From Bolinopsis microptera (Eukaryota > Ctenophora > Tentaculata > Lobata > Bolinopsidae), in assembly GCF_026151205.1 (NCBI RefSeq), contig NC_087072.1, positions 6,992,084 to 7,056,083 of the forward strand: a stretch of 64,000 bases of DNA, in the 5' to 3' direction. This document shows positions 31,741 to 44,887 of the stretch, piece after piece. Position 1 is the stretch's first letter; each line of letters opens with the position of its first letter. Below the pieces are notes generated by a model. The model saw only the letters and a list, made by a program, of their open reading frames with translations. It was not told where the DNA came from and made no database searches. Made by a program: the position numbers and the translations under genes.

Positions 31741-33731
31741 CTATTTCAAAAACTTCCCAGTGGAATAAAGATTTATAAAACGCTTCTTTGCCACATAAGG
31801 ATGGAACCAAAGATAATTGTTATGTTTCTCTTTATTACTGACATAACTGGCTCCTTCAATTCTTACTAAAACTTCATTAGAAACATTCCAAAAAAAGCAA
31901 TCATTTGTAGTACTTTTAGAAATCATATCTTTCTTAAATCCTTCTAATTTAATTTTAAAACCTAAAACTGTCACAGAGTTCTTGACGTCCGGAGGGAGTT
32001 TGTTCCAATATGGAATAACTCGCTCCGGGAGAAAAGACTTCTGGATATTCTTGACCTTTGTCACACTTTTACTACATCTATTGGATGAAACCAGATTAGG
32101 ACCTGATCTGCTTGGTCTGAACAAGTCTGAACCATAATCAGTCATACCATTAATAACCTTAAAAGCTTCAATAAGGTCCCCACGTATTCGCCGCTCTGCC
32201 AGCGTTGTCAAATTGAGGATTTCCAGTCTACGGCTGTAAGGAAGAGTACCCACCTCATCAATCAGACGGGTAAACCGCCTCTGGACGCTCTCCAGCTCCA
32301 AAAAAATCCCCCAACTTCCATGAGCCGCAGGTTGATTCCACAATTGGACACAATACTCAAGATGAGGTCTTATTAAAGCTTTATATATAGCAATCATAAC
32401 AACCTTTTCTCTAATAACTAAATTCCTTACAATCCAACAAATCATACGATTTGCCTTAGTGATACATCCTTTGATCTGTTCATTCCAAAGCAGGGAGCTA
32501 TGGGTAATAACCCCCGAATCTTTTTCCTGTGCAGATACTTCAAGTTCTATACCATTTACATTATAATTTAAATTAGGATTGTTGTTAAAATTAATGTGCA
32601 CTACTTTGCACTTGGCAGGATTAAATTGTAATTTAGCCAAATACTTTCCCAAACTTCTAATTCTTCGATATCTTCAGCAACACTACCGTGGTTAGCTGCA
32701 TTACCAATTAATTTAAGATCATCAGCAAATAACTTTATCTTATTTTTTACAAGGTCAGGCAAATCATTAATATACAGAATGAATAGGAGAGGGCCCAGAA
32801 CTGACCCCTGAGGAACACCAGATAAAACATGTTTAACCTCGGACCATTGTCCTTCTACAGAAACCCTCATAGTCCTGTCTGTCAGAAAATCTTTAATAAC
32901 ATCTAAAACCTTTCCTTTGACACCAAAGCCTTCCAATTTAGACAGAAGTCTAAAGTGGGGGACTGTGTCGAACGCCTTACTAAAATCAAAGTATAGAAGA
33001 TCAACCGGGGCACCTTCATCTAAAATGTCAAGAATGTCATCAAATGTCTCTAAAAGATTAGATAAACACGATTTACCCTTAACAAATCCATGCTGATGCT
33101 TCGAAATTCGATGTTCTAGAAAATTTAATACATGTGCTCTCACCAACTTTTCATACACTTTGCACAAAATACAAGTTAATGAAACTGGTCTATAATTTAA
33201 GGGGTCCGATTTAATACCCTTTTTAAACAATGCTACAACAGATGCAGATTTCCACACTGCAGGTAAAGATCCTGTATCTGAACACTTTTGAAATAATTTA
33301 GTTACTGCTTCAACAAAATTGTTGTCATAAGCTAGCGATTTCAACAACTTCGGATGAACACCATCCGGACCAGAACTCTTAAAAATGTTAAGCTTTAAAA
33401 GTTGCTTTTTTATATCAGAACTGCTGACTTCCATATCATCAATATCATCAATACTCTCATTGTCAGGTCTTAAATTCTCAGTTTTAGGGAGAGGGCCAGG
33501 TGGTTCACGCACGAAAACAGGGCTAAAGGCACTTGCGAGTACCTCAGCTGACTCAGTCGAACTATCTGTGCGTGTACCATCTCCTCTATCTAAAGAAACC
33601 ACACTTGATTTAACTTGACGTTTATTTTGTAAATAAGAGTAAAAAGACTTACAATTATGCTTCAGATTAGATGTAATTTTCTTTTCATAGTTAACTTTAG
33701 CTTTAATTTCTGCTACTTCATAAGTGGGCAC
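31741..33731 (-). pseudogene. CR1-like LINE reverse transcriptase, frameshifted
   Basis: The upstream frame (33731 to about 32601) has SSGPDGVHPKLLK, LNYRPVSLTCILCKVYEK, HQHGFVKGKSCLSNLLE, YFDFSKAFDTVPH, SGVPQGSVLGPLLF and the catalytic FADDLKL. Near 32650 the frame changes, and a second frame (to 31741) continues with LQFNPAKCKVVHI, IRPHLEYCVQLWNQ and the CR1-type tail RVIPYWNKLPPDV. The joint lies just after ELEVW, where one or a few bases appear lost or gained. The endonuclease and ORF1 are missing (5' truncation at about 33731). The 3' UTR runs to about 31580 (ATTTATGACATCACATGATC). A second fragment of the same family is at 55757-56075. Confidence 0.9.
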
Positions 33732-33771
33732 TGGCTGCTAGATCTTCTGTCACACTTGTCTTTTCTTACAG

Positions 33772-33835
33772 CAAAGGAAAAAAGAAGAATGGTAAAGCCA
33801 AGAAGTCAAGAAAATCGAAGTCTTCTGCAAAACTT
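33772..33835 (+). other. Possible Lys-rich internal exon
   Basis: A 64-nt segment lies between TTTTCTTACAG and GTAAGTT, open in one phase and encoding KGKKKNGKAKKSRKSKSSAKL-like sequence (Lys/Ser-rich). Both splice signals are good. Its end phase does not match the next recognised plus-strand exon, so it cannot be assigned to a gene. Confidence 0.3.
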
Positions 33836-36800
33836 GTAAGTTATTGGTATAGTCATTAATTGATAATTGTGCTACTACTATCATGATTAGTAATTCTTAT
33901 CAAATTTGAAAATTCTCATAATCTAAACTGGCATCACAACAATTTGAGGTCATCTTAGTTTAACTATTTAATTTTCAAATGCCAATTACTAAATTGTTAT
34001 TTCCAATGTAGTCTTATAATTTTGTCCTCTCCGAGCTAAGCAGTATAAAAACGTATGATTAATTTTGGCTACTAGGTCTTCATTTCAAAAGTCTCTCACT
34101 GTTTTTGTCATAGGTCAAAGTATCATGAAAATCAATATGATTATTACTAGTCGATTTCACAAGATTTATGATCTCATGACTCATCGTTGCAATCATGCAG
34201 GTGATCTATCTTGTTAAAATGATGGTGTAAATTATGTTAAGTATACCATCAATTATATTGGATATAATAATACAAGGCTGTAGGATACATTAACTAAAAT
34301 TGAACGAATACTCAATGCATAAATTCTCAGATTATAAACGTCAAAGTACTGCTGCAGTACTTATGATGGAATCTCGGGTAACATGACCTACTATTTAGCA
34401 TTTTTCCTCAGCCACAGCTCTTTTAGGGGTTCTTTTCAATCGGTGCTCTGGCGGATACAAAGTATCTCCTAGTCAAATTACCTCTGAGAGGTGTGAACTT
34501 TACAACAAGAGCTACTCGAATATAATGTGTTTTCTGGGCAATCTTCATCTGCTACATCTCACTATCTTAAGATATCTACTTCAGTTACATACAATTGAGA
34601 GTGCAGTTATTTCTCTAACTCCTGAGGAGGAACCTGGTCCACCTTCAAGGGGGGTTTGCAATGACAGTGGTGCTCACTGTAGCTGTATACTCTCCATAGC
34701 GCATTCAACTTTGTTGGCAACGTATTCGTGAAGGAAGATCCAAATCTACTTCTTTAATCTTCATGCTCGTACCGTAGTTTTAAATTTTTACATCTACACT
34801 CACACTCTTTACAGCTTCATGGAGTTCCTATAATCTAGAATAAAGAAAAGAAGATTTATCATAAGAAACTTCACTCGCTAAATGTAAAATAAGTGTAAAT
34901 TGATTTCATATTTTGTTTTTCCATTAGTGGTTATATGGAGCTATTGAATGATTCTCAGCTGTGCCAATAATCCGGTCAATGCTGTATTGACAATATCATA
35001 GACAAAACGTGAAACAATGCTGCACGGCAAAATGTAAACAAGAGCAACTGTTTAAATATAAACGGTTTAAAATTTGATTGTTTGCTGCATGCTACTCTCA
35101 CAATACTTCTTCTCTTGAGGCGAGGTAATTTTAAAATCTCCCGGAGAGGGGGCTGTTTTCTCCAATCTCGTGGCTTGTAACTCAGGCTATGTCCAAGCAG
35201 TTGATCTACAGCCATGTGTGAAATTACGGTTGAACTGACCTATTGATTTTATCGGTGTCTTCAAATGAGTAAAGTAGCTTCACGGTGGTCCACTAGTCGT
35301 GTTAGCGTGTTTAAAAGTAATATTATTATATAACTCTAAAGTTTAATTCATTAGGTAAGTACAACAACAACACCGTAAGTAAGCATGTTGAAATTAATTA
35401 TCTTTATTATATAAGGGAGTGGTTTGTGTACTGTGTGGTATGGTTGGTGTTGACACTACACGTGGTTGTCATGGTAACAGCTCGCTCTCTTTGAAGCTTA
35501 ATGACATAACGCTAGTAACTGTGGTATTTAGTTAATACACTGAGGTACAAAAGTAAATGTATTGACCATGTATTGAATATTTAGAAATTTTATTTTGTAA
35601 AACGTTTATTTTGAAACTGTAGACTTTTGAAAATGTGGACTTAGTAAATCTAGAAAAAAGGATCAAGAAATATCATATCTGATATCGTCTCATTAGTCAA
35701 AAGTGAGCCCAAAATATTAATGTCAAGTATTCTCATCCATCATATTTTACAGTATTGACAATGTACATGTAGGCAATCGAGGCATTTTATTTTCTTCATA
35801 ATATTTTTCTAACATTTGTCGAATTTACACATGTCATGTGGCAAGCATTTCGCACGATTTCTTAGTATCATGCATAATTCCACGATGCTCTACATGATTT
35901 GTGTTTTACTGAACGCATGAATCTCTAAAGTATAGCTTGATTAGAGACTAGAGATTTTAAGCGTGTTTAAAATTCCTATTGGTCTGCCCCCGGATATATT
36001 ATTAAGTTATGTGACGTGATTTTAACTTTCATTATGTATGTGTTATTGGACAAATGTCATTAAAGTTTAAACTAATCGGGTGTTTATATTAGGGTGGTTT
36101 TTAAGTTAGCTTTTTATTCTTTTTGCTATTAAATTTAGGACACATTCAGATGTGATGTATTCCTACTACAGGCTACACGACTGATTTACTGTCAAGAGTA
36201 AAATAATAGTATTCAAAATTCATATCGAACCCCTGACGGATGACGATTGTAGTCCTTTTCAACTGGTACATGACGTTTTATGTGCCTTAGAATCGAACAC
36301 AATCTCAATGATCCGCTGACTTAAACGAAAACTAATAATATCTTCATTTGAGATTCAAAATTTATGGCTAAGAATCTAATAGTAGAAATATCTACATACC
36401 ACAATCCACATGGAGCATTGAGCATTCAATTGAATAGTTTCATTGGGATCGTTGGCACCTTTTACCACAGGTAGTTTAAGGCACCTGTGGTAACATTCGA
36501 AGTTGTCTCGTTTTGTGGAACTGTCGAAGAGGTGCTCTAGCAATTTTTGTTTAGAACATCTGCTGGAACTATCGTATGTTATGATCCGACGGAACGCGCG
36601 ATCGCCAAATTTCTCTTATAGATGTAAATTGAAAACAATCGACAATCACTGTACCTTAAATATGCGCGCGCGCCGCATATGTCCTTAATTGCGCGCCACC
36701 GGGCCAAGTACGCGCTGCATGCACCTCTGATCGCGGTTCATTCCATTCATCACAGCCCTTCGATTATTTGGCAACTAATAACTATCAATAGAAAAGTATA

Positions 36801-38780
36801 ACCTGCAGCCATTAGGAACTGATCATCCGTCGAAAACATTGCCCGATAAGGTGTCATCACTGCAGGGTCTTGCGAGTGAAGTGTGTAACACTGTAACAGC
36901 CTCGAAAATCATTCTATGTCGTTGATTTATTGTGAAAAAACATGGAGCACTGGTCAAATCTGGACCATATAATCGGGAACACCGGAAAACTTTCTAATAA
37001 CATGGTTAACATTAAAATGTTCGTTTGTGTTATTATTTGACCAATTTGTCTCCTTTTCATGTACGGTAATCTTTGATTGACATATTCAATATTTTGATAA
37101 CATGAACAATTAATGATGAGATTTAAAATAAAGAATTTCACAAATTATTGAGTCCTCGAAAAACGAAATCCGAAATGTCGAATGAAACAATGCGTCGAGT
37201 TATACTATAATTTGTACAATCATGTTTGATGTTATTCATATTGCCATTGGTTAGTTGTCTGGTACCGCCTGTCCATGATAGTAGTACGACTCTTAATTGC
37301 CATTCCACCGTATTGTCCACCCTTTCACTTTCAGAAAGTTTCGCTGTAATGTATTTTGTATCTTCCGCTAATGTTTGAAATACGAAGTGAAACTGTCGGT
37401 GTTAGAATCAAATAAGGAAAATAAATTTGCTAGAATATATGGTCGAATTTGATGAATAAAATTATTTGAATGGCATAATTTTCTCCGACTTTGAATCACG
37501 AACCAATGCAAGGCTGCAAACATGATAATATAATCAATGACTTACAGTTACACCTTGCATGATTATGAATGGAAGTTCCCCTATAAATGCATTTGAACAT
37601 GGAACCCCTGGCAGCATCCATCTCATGTCTGAAGATAGTGATAACTTATGTTCAATGTTCGTCACAAACACGAGTGTGCTAAATCACTCTAGAGTCGATC
37701 TTCGAGATTATTCTAAAAGGGCCTCCGACAGTTGAAACCAACTTCAATCGATGTATTTTCGGACGCTGATTCCGAATCACCCCCCATGACATAGGGTTAA
37801 AATGCTCCCCTGACGAGATATTGGCGAAAAACTGTCTCGATCACGTGATATGACCGTATAATAAGTTAGTCTAATTTCTCGTTAGACGGCCCCAACGTTA
37901 ATGTGGCTCTTGCTATGTGTTGGTTCAGCCGAATTAATTATTATGTAATCAAGTTTATTTTACTATTTTAGTTAGTTGTCATCCGGCCAAACATTAAGCA
38001 ACTTATATTGCAGTTCCATTTATCAATTAGTATATCAAAATATGTCATTGTAATTTTGCATGGCTGAAATGTAACGCTTGATTTATATATATAATAATTA
38101 ATTGAATTTTCAAATAAAAAAAAAGGGTTGGGGTTTCAGCATATGCTTTTGTTAAGGATTGGGTTAGGGTTAGGGTTGGGATCAGATTAGAGGGTTAGGG
38201 TTTCGAATCGTCGTTCAGGACCAGCTAGAGAACGGGTTGAAAAAGTCACGTGACAGTCGAGTGTAGAGTGATTAATCATCATCCTCACAAACACACACAC
38301 TCAAATTTTAATTGTCCTTAGTCATAGCTTTTCTGTAACTCCATACACCATATTATGTAATTCTCAGCAGCCCAACCTTACGAACTGAATTTATCAGTCT
38401 CTTCTCTACCTCATAGCCACAAAGGTTTAAATGTTTTACCCACCTTCAAATAGACCATAATTTTTGGTACGTACGTATTTTTGGGTACGTACGTACTAAT
38501 AAACTAACTGATACTTTATTGTTTATGTTTAACGGGTGATACTCGTAAAATATCTGTTCCAGGACCGTCGACGAGTCCAACTCGGCGCGCGTCCTGGTAG
38601 GTTGTAAAACTAAACCTACAATGTTTATGTTTAACTATAATGACAATCGAGAGCGAACAATTCATTGTGGCTTTTGCTACCTTTGAAAAATAAAAGTAAA
38701 AGTGATGGTGACTCCACAAAACCTCAAATTATTGGAAGCTAGGATAAATCTGCAATAATAACTGATTATAATATGTAAAT
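33836..38780. other. Intergenic, no gene seen
   Basis: About 5 kb without a supportable exon. A telomere-like stretch GGGTTAGGGTTAGGGTTGGG with AGGGTTAGGGTTTCG lies at 38156-38205. A copy of the GGGTGATACTCG / CAACTCGGCGCGCG repeat module lies at 38528-38605. Short GC-rich patches at 36580-36720 resemble decayed repeat modules. Confidence 0.5.
38156..38205 (+). repeat. Interstitial telomere-like TTAGGG repeats
   Basis: Several TTAGGG units, some perfect and some as TTGGGA or TTAGAG, within unique sequence. It is too short and degenerate to be a chromosome end. Confidence 0.75.
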
Positions 38781-39142
38781 ATGTCTCCAAACAGTAATAA
38801 CTATCGTGCTCTTCGAGCTCAACATGCTACTCGACAACTTAGTGTTTATACGCCCGAGCTGATTGGAAAAAATTCCAGTAGGATTCTGCAAAACAATAGG
38901 ATTTTGCATAAGATTATCTGTAAATCAGTGATTTGACAATAGTGTTTGTTTTTGCAGTTTTGAAGTTGCACGTTGAAATCACTCCCCTGCCTGAGCAATG
39001 TGAAAACGACCGAAATGAGAAATTTATGGAAAATTATCCGTTCCTCCTGTCACTGTCTGATAGCTGCGCCTTGAACGAGCAATATATCGAACTCTGCTCT
39101 AATATTGGTCACAGCACGTGTGCTCCATCCCCACAAATTTAA
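38781..39142 (+). CDS. Putative two-exon protein, 107 aa
   Basis: Exon 1 (38781-38919) starts MSPNSNNYRALRAQHATR and ends before GTAAAT. Exon 2 (38958-39142) follows TTTTTGCAG and encodes LKLHVEITPLPEQCENDR to TAA. The 38-bp intron is very short, the phases fit (139 + 185 = 324 nt), and without splicing the frame stops after about 51 codons. No family is recognised, and such a small intron is a reason for caution. Confidence 0.35.
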
Positions 39143-39621
39143 ACATGAACTCCAACGGTCATCAGCTCGCGAGAGATATTCTATAATCCTTGCTTACGAT
39201 TTCGAGAGGGTGCCGGGACCGTTCTAATTCTTGTACATGTCAATCTAACGAGCACACGAGATTGCTTTAGATGATAATGCTATTGCAAGTGCGGACGAGT
39301 TAGCAGGTGTTTTCAGCGAGTAGATGTAGCTTTTTTTCCGCGTCTTGTGGTTGGAAATTGTTGGCTTGATTTTGAAAAAGCTTGATTTTTACGTGCGATC
39401 GTTAACAGTTTTTGCTGGTCTGAGGTTTTGCATATTATGTCACGTGCGGTGTTTTTACTGGACCGTAATGAAAATTAGTGGTCCCAATCACTTAAACCAC
39501 CGTATTTGGAAACATTTTACAGTTGATGGCAATCACGAGTTCGTTACTACGCTTTATTAATCGTTGCTATAGGTGTTATGTTCGTAAATGATTTGGTTCC
39601 ACAAATATTCTGATCGTTAGC

Positions 39622-39689
39622 AGTTAGGTCATTCGAGTACTACTAGTACTGGACGACGTGTCGTCGAGTAGTACTCGAATGACCTAACT
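39622..39689. repeat. 68-bp perfect foldback hairpin
   Basis: 22-bp perfect arms (AGTTAGGTCATTCGAGTACT... and its complement) enclose TAGTACTG and a second small stem GACGAC-GT-GTCGTC. It resembles a foldback MITE. No target duplication is clear. Confidence 0.9.
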
Positions 39690-39924
39690 TAGAGCATTTG
39701 TATTAATTATCTATTTGGTAACGGATTTTACCATGATACAGGCATATTGGATTCCCAGTAATTGTTTAGTCATTACTTAATACTTTACTTATAGTAATAC
39801 TCTAGCATTCCTGTCTCGTTGCATTACATGAACTTTGTCTTTTACATATCCCCAGTCCTCACTTAGTTTCCACGCTAATCTTTTCGTTGTTTGACCTCTC
39901 TGCTTATTAGAGCTCACAAATGAG

Positions 39925-42079
39925 ATGACTCGTAGGCCGGTTATTAGGAAAGGGTTTGCTGGGGTTTCGGACTCGGATTTTGTTAGACGGAAACCTTCCA
40001 GGGTGAGTATTTGAAGGTGGGATTCGGTCCAACCTTTAACTTCTCATGAACTTGACGACTGTTATTGTTAGTTTACGTTGCCATGTCAGCCTAATTCATC
40101 ATTTACATTTTCTTTATGTTAGTCATTTCACTGACGGTTTGCTGGCTCTTGTTATCTTACTCTTAGTCAAATTAGTATCCATGTTATCTACAAGGCTGGA
40201 AATTGCGAAATTCATACACATTCCATCTACAGAATATTTTAAAATTGGTGAGGCAGTAAAATTTGGTAACAAATGTGAGGGAATAAATTACATCATGTGA
40301 ATAAAGCTTTCACAGTTTCACGGTAACGATTATTCAAAGCTCGGTAAAAGCCTTACTGATGCAGGCGATGTACCTCAGGGAGCGAGTGGAGACCATAATC
40401 CGACTCCGGAACAAAAACACAAACTCTTCCTTGAGAAGCTGAACAGTTGGCTTCGGGCAAACTGTGCTCAGCTTATTGACACCTTCGCCAGATATGACAG
40501 CAAAGGATGTGGTAAGCCACTATTATGCTTTTCACCCATTTTTGAAGCCTTGATACTGTGAATTTGAGTCTTAAAAACCCATGATTGCAACCTGTAGGAC
40601 TGTAGGTTCAAATAGTTTAACTCTATAAGAAGGGTATAGTATAAAATGTATACAATTGTTTTGATCTCGAAACAAATTTAGCTCATTGATTATCTAAACT
40701 TCTAAAATACTGAGCAGCTGCATTCCTAACGCCCCTAAACTTCAGGCATGGTATCAAAAGAAGAATTCTGCGAGAGTCTGCTGCTGATGAAGGCACCCCT
40801 TTCTAAGGATGAAACTCAGATGGTGCTAAAGTTTCTGTCCGAGAAACCGCCTCGTGCTAAAATCGATTACTTGCTGTTTGCGAGAGGCGTACAAATTCCA
40901 TTCCCAGTCCGGGATGATGTAATGTGTGAGGTATGCACTGACTGACCGATCAAATAATTGGCAAACTTATTGAAAGATGTTATCATGAAATGAACGAGCT
41001 CTTATAGCTGTCAAGCAGTAGCTTTTGCAGTACTTGTGATACCGAACTTACCGTTTACTGATTATAAAATCACGTTGCTCACATTTTTTCATTGCTGCTG
41101 AAATGAACAGTTAGTCAGTTGATAACGTTCCTAACTTCCAAGACCCAGGATATCAAGCTGACGGTACGAGACCTCTCACATCCGCAGTGTACCAAATGTA
41201 AACTCAAGTTCCCGCCCACTGAACGTCTTGAAGTGCGCCCCAGGTGAGACCACCGAACTTTTAAAAATAAGATGAACACCTTCTCATTTCTCAAGCACCT
41301 TAACAAAGTTGGGCATGATTTGAAGGTAGTTTTATACCAGGTGATCATAACACATCCTCACCCTCAGATACGTTGATCTGACCCTGGAGCTGCTCCAATT
41401 TCTGGATAAGGAGATACCATGCAACTTTACCGAGAGAGTCACCGCAACTCTGTCTATATTCGGAATTAAACAGCTTGTTCAGCACACTTTCGGGCATTCT
41501 CTACTTGATCTTAAGGTAGGAGTAAGAAGAAAAAACAATCCTGATCTCAATTAATTTTAAGCAAAAATGAATGTACATACAGAATAAATTAAATACTGCT
41601 TATACTACTAATACTATTATCACAAAATATTATTGTTTAATGTTTATTAACGAAGTATCTCTGTGCAGGTTTATCGGGAGAGGACAGGGGAAACTGAGCC
41701 ACTGAAGGACGATCTTACATTAGCAGAGATAGGATTTAAGGTCAGAAAAAGAGCTTCACTAAGTTTTGAACCCCAATAGGCAGACGTTTATCGAGTTTAT
41801 GATACCATACATCAGAACCTTTATAATATGTATTTCTCAATTGATTAAAAACCTTATCTCAGCCAATGGGGTAAACGCTAGCTCTAGATTAAATCCTCAC
41901 TCTAACAGGGAAACACCTCCGAGACACCGGAGTCAGTGACACTATTCTACGATGTACATGTGAACGTGCACGTCAACATCGAGGTTACCCACCCTTTCTA
42001 TGCCTGTCCTCTTCTCCTGACAGACCATTACTTTGCCAAACATGAGAATCCCCCTTCCGGTGCTACGTCTGTGTCGTGA
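39925..42079 (+). CDS. Degenerate EF-hand protein, seven exons, 314 aa
   Basis: Exons 39925-40002 (coding part of an exon starting 39911), 40316-40511, 40746-40930, 41149-41243, 41368-41515, 41669-41740 and 41909-42079 give 945 nt with matching phases and GT-AG ends. The start MTRRPVIRKGFAG is the first Met in the first exon; an upstream coding exon is possible because the frame is open to the acceptor. Residues about 70-125 form an EF-hand-like helix-loop-helix (LIDTFARYDSKGCGMVSKEE) in which positions 3 and 5 of the loop are Lys and Cys, so Ca2+ binding is doubtful. A paired helix region KAPLSKDETQMVLKFLSE follows. The middle has a CTKCKLKFPPTE segment and the end a beta-rich stretch (VNVHVNIEVTHPFYACPLLL). 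I do not recognise the orthologous family. Expression and role are unknown. Confidence 0.7.
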
Positions 42080-42689
42080 AGGAAAGGAGACACTGAAACA
42101 AGCTCAAGTTTTCCTCTGATCTTATCAAGTTTTATGTTCGATTTTCATGAGATTAGCAAGCGTTGACAGATCGACTATGATTATCGATCATTTTATTTGA
42201 AAATTCCACACCGATATTTTGAATATTGATTTTATTTTCAGTTAATATATTATTATCAGATATGAGTGCAGTGATTCAATTATTACTATGGGCTTAGAAC
42301 ACTTGACGATGTAATCAACGATCTTTAAATTACGTTCGTGGAAACACCTTTGGCTTTAGATAGTTCCAACTGGAATTGGGCCAATGATACAATCGACACT
42401 TTTGACTTAAATTTGATAGAAGTTGGGAAAATTAGTTGATTCCACAGAAACTGTAACAGTTTACACCAGTAATGTTTTATGTTAGAGCATGACAATGAAA
42501 CAACTTTCATTTTTTAACCAAAACCGAGTAACCTGGAAACTTGTTCTTGAATTTTCTAAATAGTAGTGATAGTAAGATGAATATACAAGTGGCAATACAA
42601 GTGATATAAGAAATTTATTTCAAAATGGTACAGAATACGTTGTGCGGTAAACACAGTCACCTTGGTGGCTTGGTCAGTCACTTTAACCT

Positions 42690-42962
42690 GGTCGATCAAA
42701 CACAGTCATGTCACTATAATCAGTCAAATACAGTCACTATGATCAGTCAAAAACAGTTACTATGATCAGTCAAATACAGTCACTATGGTCATTCAAATAC
42801 AGTTACTATGATCAGTCAAAAACAGCCACTATAATCAGTCAAATACAGTCACTATGGTCAGTCAAATACAGCCACTATGGTCATTCAAATACAGTCACTA
42901 TGGTCATTCAAATACAGTTACTATGATCAGTCAAAAACAGCCACTATGATCAGTTAAACACG
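42690..42962. repeat. 23-bp CAGTCACTATGATCAGTCAAA minisatellite
   Basis: About eleven units of the pattern ACAGTCACTATGATCAGTCAAAT, with variants GGTCATTC and CAGCCAC, lie between the EF-hand gene and the minus-strand gene at 43 kb. Confidence 0.9.
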
Positions 42963-43049
42963 ACAATTCATTTAGAAACGATTAAAGATCGTGAAATTGT
43001 CGAACGATAAAGTCAATGTCTTAGATAATATTATGTAGATATGTGGTAG

Positions 43050-44259
43050 TCATTGTATTTCTGAATCTGTGAAAGTCGCAATTTTCTGTCCATGACTCGT
43101 GGTTGTGTTTATAATGTCATTGTTAAAAAATGCTTCTACCCTGTCGCCTTGTATAACCATTCTGACCCCGAGCTCTTTTCGTCCTGCAGTAAAGATAAGA
43201 TTGGGAATTAAAAAGACTTGTAATATGATGATCTGATAGAGAAAAGAAAATTGATTGGATATTACAGTTTTAATCTGATACACCTATAATGTATTACTAA
43301 GCAGGCGCTCGCCGCTCAGCCTGTCGTTCCGCCGAACATGATAGCTTGGGCCCTGGGGTCCCCAGGTAAATACTGTACAATGAACAGCCCCATTATAATA
43401 ACTAGCAGGAACCCGTCTAACCCTAAAGTGGTGTCAAGACTGAGAGACTGAGAGACTAAAATAATTATTACCTATTTAATTCGCGTTTTTGACACCACTT
43501 GGGAGTCCAAATTTTGGGCACTTAAATTCTTATTCCTTGGCCAATTTTTTATTTTTTCATGCTGATTTGAAGGCCATTAAAGCATTTGACCCAGTTAAAA
43601 AAGTTTCAGTTGCATATCATTTACGGTTTATGCGGAAAGTCGCGTTAAAGTTGATGCCGTGGTGTCAGTAAAATGGCACGGATCCATATATCCATATATA
43701 TCGTCTCGCTTTATATATAGTAAGATATAACACAATTTCGAGCAAATAAAATATCAATACCGTAAAAGAGAGAGAAGTTTCCTTGGTGGGGAGACAGGCT
43801 AGTTTTGAGTCTCGTCAGATGTCTCAGGGAGTTAGAGGGAGGGGTGTTGGCACCTAGATAGGGGTACCATCTCTTCTCAACCTGAACAGTGTGACTGAGA
43901 AAGTATATTCAGGGTAGCTTGCGATCCAGCTAAATTATAAACTGGTCGGTACCATGGCCGTGTGTCGGTACCAGACTACTATGAAAGCTGTGACGGTTCA
44001 GTTAACAACAGCAACATCCTGAAAACTGAGCAAGTTTCATATTAGGAATCTGACTGTAGATAGTAAATATACTTTATTGTTTATAGAATGTACTCTGTAA
44101 ATAGTAGGTAATTAATATACCTTAAAGTAAACCAACAGGTAGGTCTGAGCACCTCATTCCATCCTCAGTAACTGACACCCAATACAAATTATCTTTCTTG
44201 ACCTCCTTTTCCCCCCGTTTAATCAACACTAGGACGTTGACCTTACCCTCACCCGACAT
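43050..44259 (-). CDS. Putative three-exon protein, unrecognised
   Basis: Exon A (43881-43761) follows ACTGTTCAG and encodes VEKRWYPYLGANTPPSNSLR and onward to FYG. Exon B (43183-43050) follows ACTGCAG and encodes RKELGVRMVIQGDRVEAFF through HGQKIATFTDSEIQ and a stop. The phases match (1 + 2 nt). A possible first exon, 44259-44137 (MSGEGKVNVLVLIKRGEKEV..., ending CCT|GTTGGT), also fits in phase and would give 125 aa, but that donor is weak. The A-B intron contains a MITE (43294-43369). No family is recognised. The two downstream exons are better supported than the first. Confidence 0.4.
43294..43369. mobile_element. 76-bp MITE of the TTAC(C)TGGG family
   Basis: TTACTAAGCAGGCG at the left and GGTCCCCAGGTAA at the right, with CTCAGCCTGTCGTTCCGCC inside, match the 49696-49776 copy in reverse orientation. 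Flanks ATAATGTA and ATACTGTA (7/8) are an aged 8-bp duplication. Confidence 0.8.
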
Positions 44260-44887
44260 TTAAGTCACATTTGAAAATTAGAGTTAAAATCGAGGAAGTA
44301 AAACCGAGGGACAAATATTTGTTGCAGCAGAAAAATGTCATCAATATTCAATATCAGTTAAATTGTTGTTATGATTTTAAACAACATTGCTATTGTACTG
44401 TGCAAGCCCATTTAGTAAACTAGACAAGAGAAGTGAATCATATTTTAGCAATATTCGATGTTAACTTCGTGCATTCTTGATTACAATATTTTCCGGGAAT
44501 TATTTCCCCGAAAAGTCGTGGACATGACTGGTAACCGATAAATTCCGGCAAGGGTTGCCAGAGTATTATGAGGACAGACTGCGAGTCACCTCAGACTGGC
44601 TGGCGGGAAGTTTCAAAACAAATACAAAATGACAGTTGCGCACTATATATTACACTATATTGTATCAGCGCACGTATCAAATTACACATTGTTTCATCCG
44701 GAAAAATTATAACAAATAACACCTTGGCTTAGTTATCGTGCCGGGCTGGCCCTCTGCTATAAAGCGTCGGGCATTATCGCCCGTAGGACTCAACAACCAA
44801 GGTATTATTGTATTATATACAGGCTGTCCCAAAAAAGACGCCCCAGTGAGAAACTCTCCTCAGTGAGAAACCAGAAACCTTCTAGTA

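Noticed and set aside
38156..38205. Chromosome end
   Set aside because: Only a few imperfect TTAGGG units with unique DNA on both sides; interstitial telomere-like sequence.
38528..38605. Hammerhead ribozyme motif in the GACGAGTCC repeat
   Set aside because: GACGAGTCC resembles part of a hammerhead core, but no CTGANGA and GAAA combination with three stems could be assembled.
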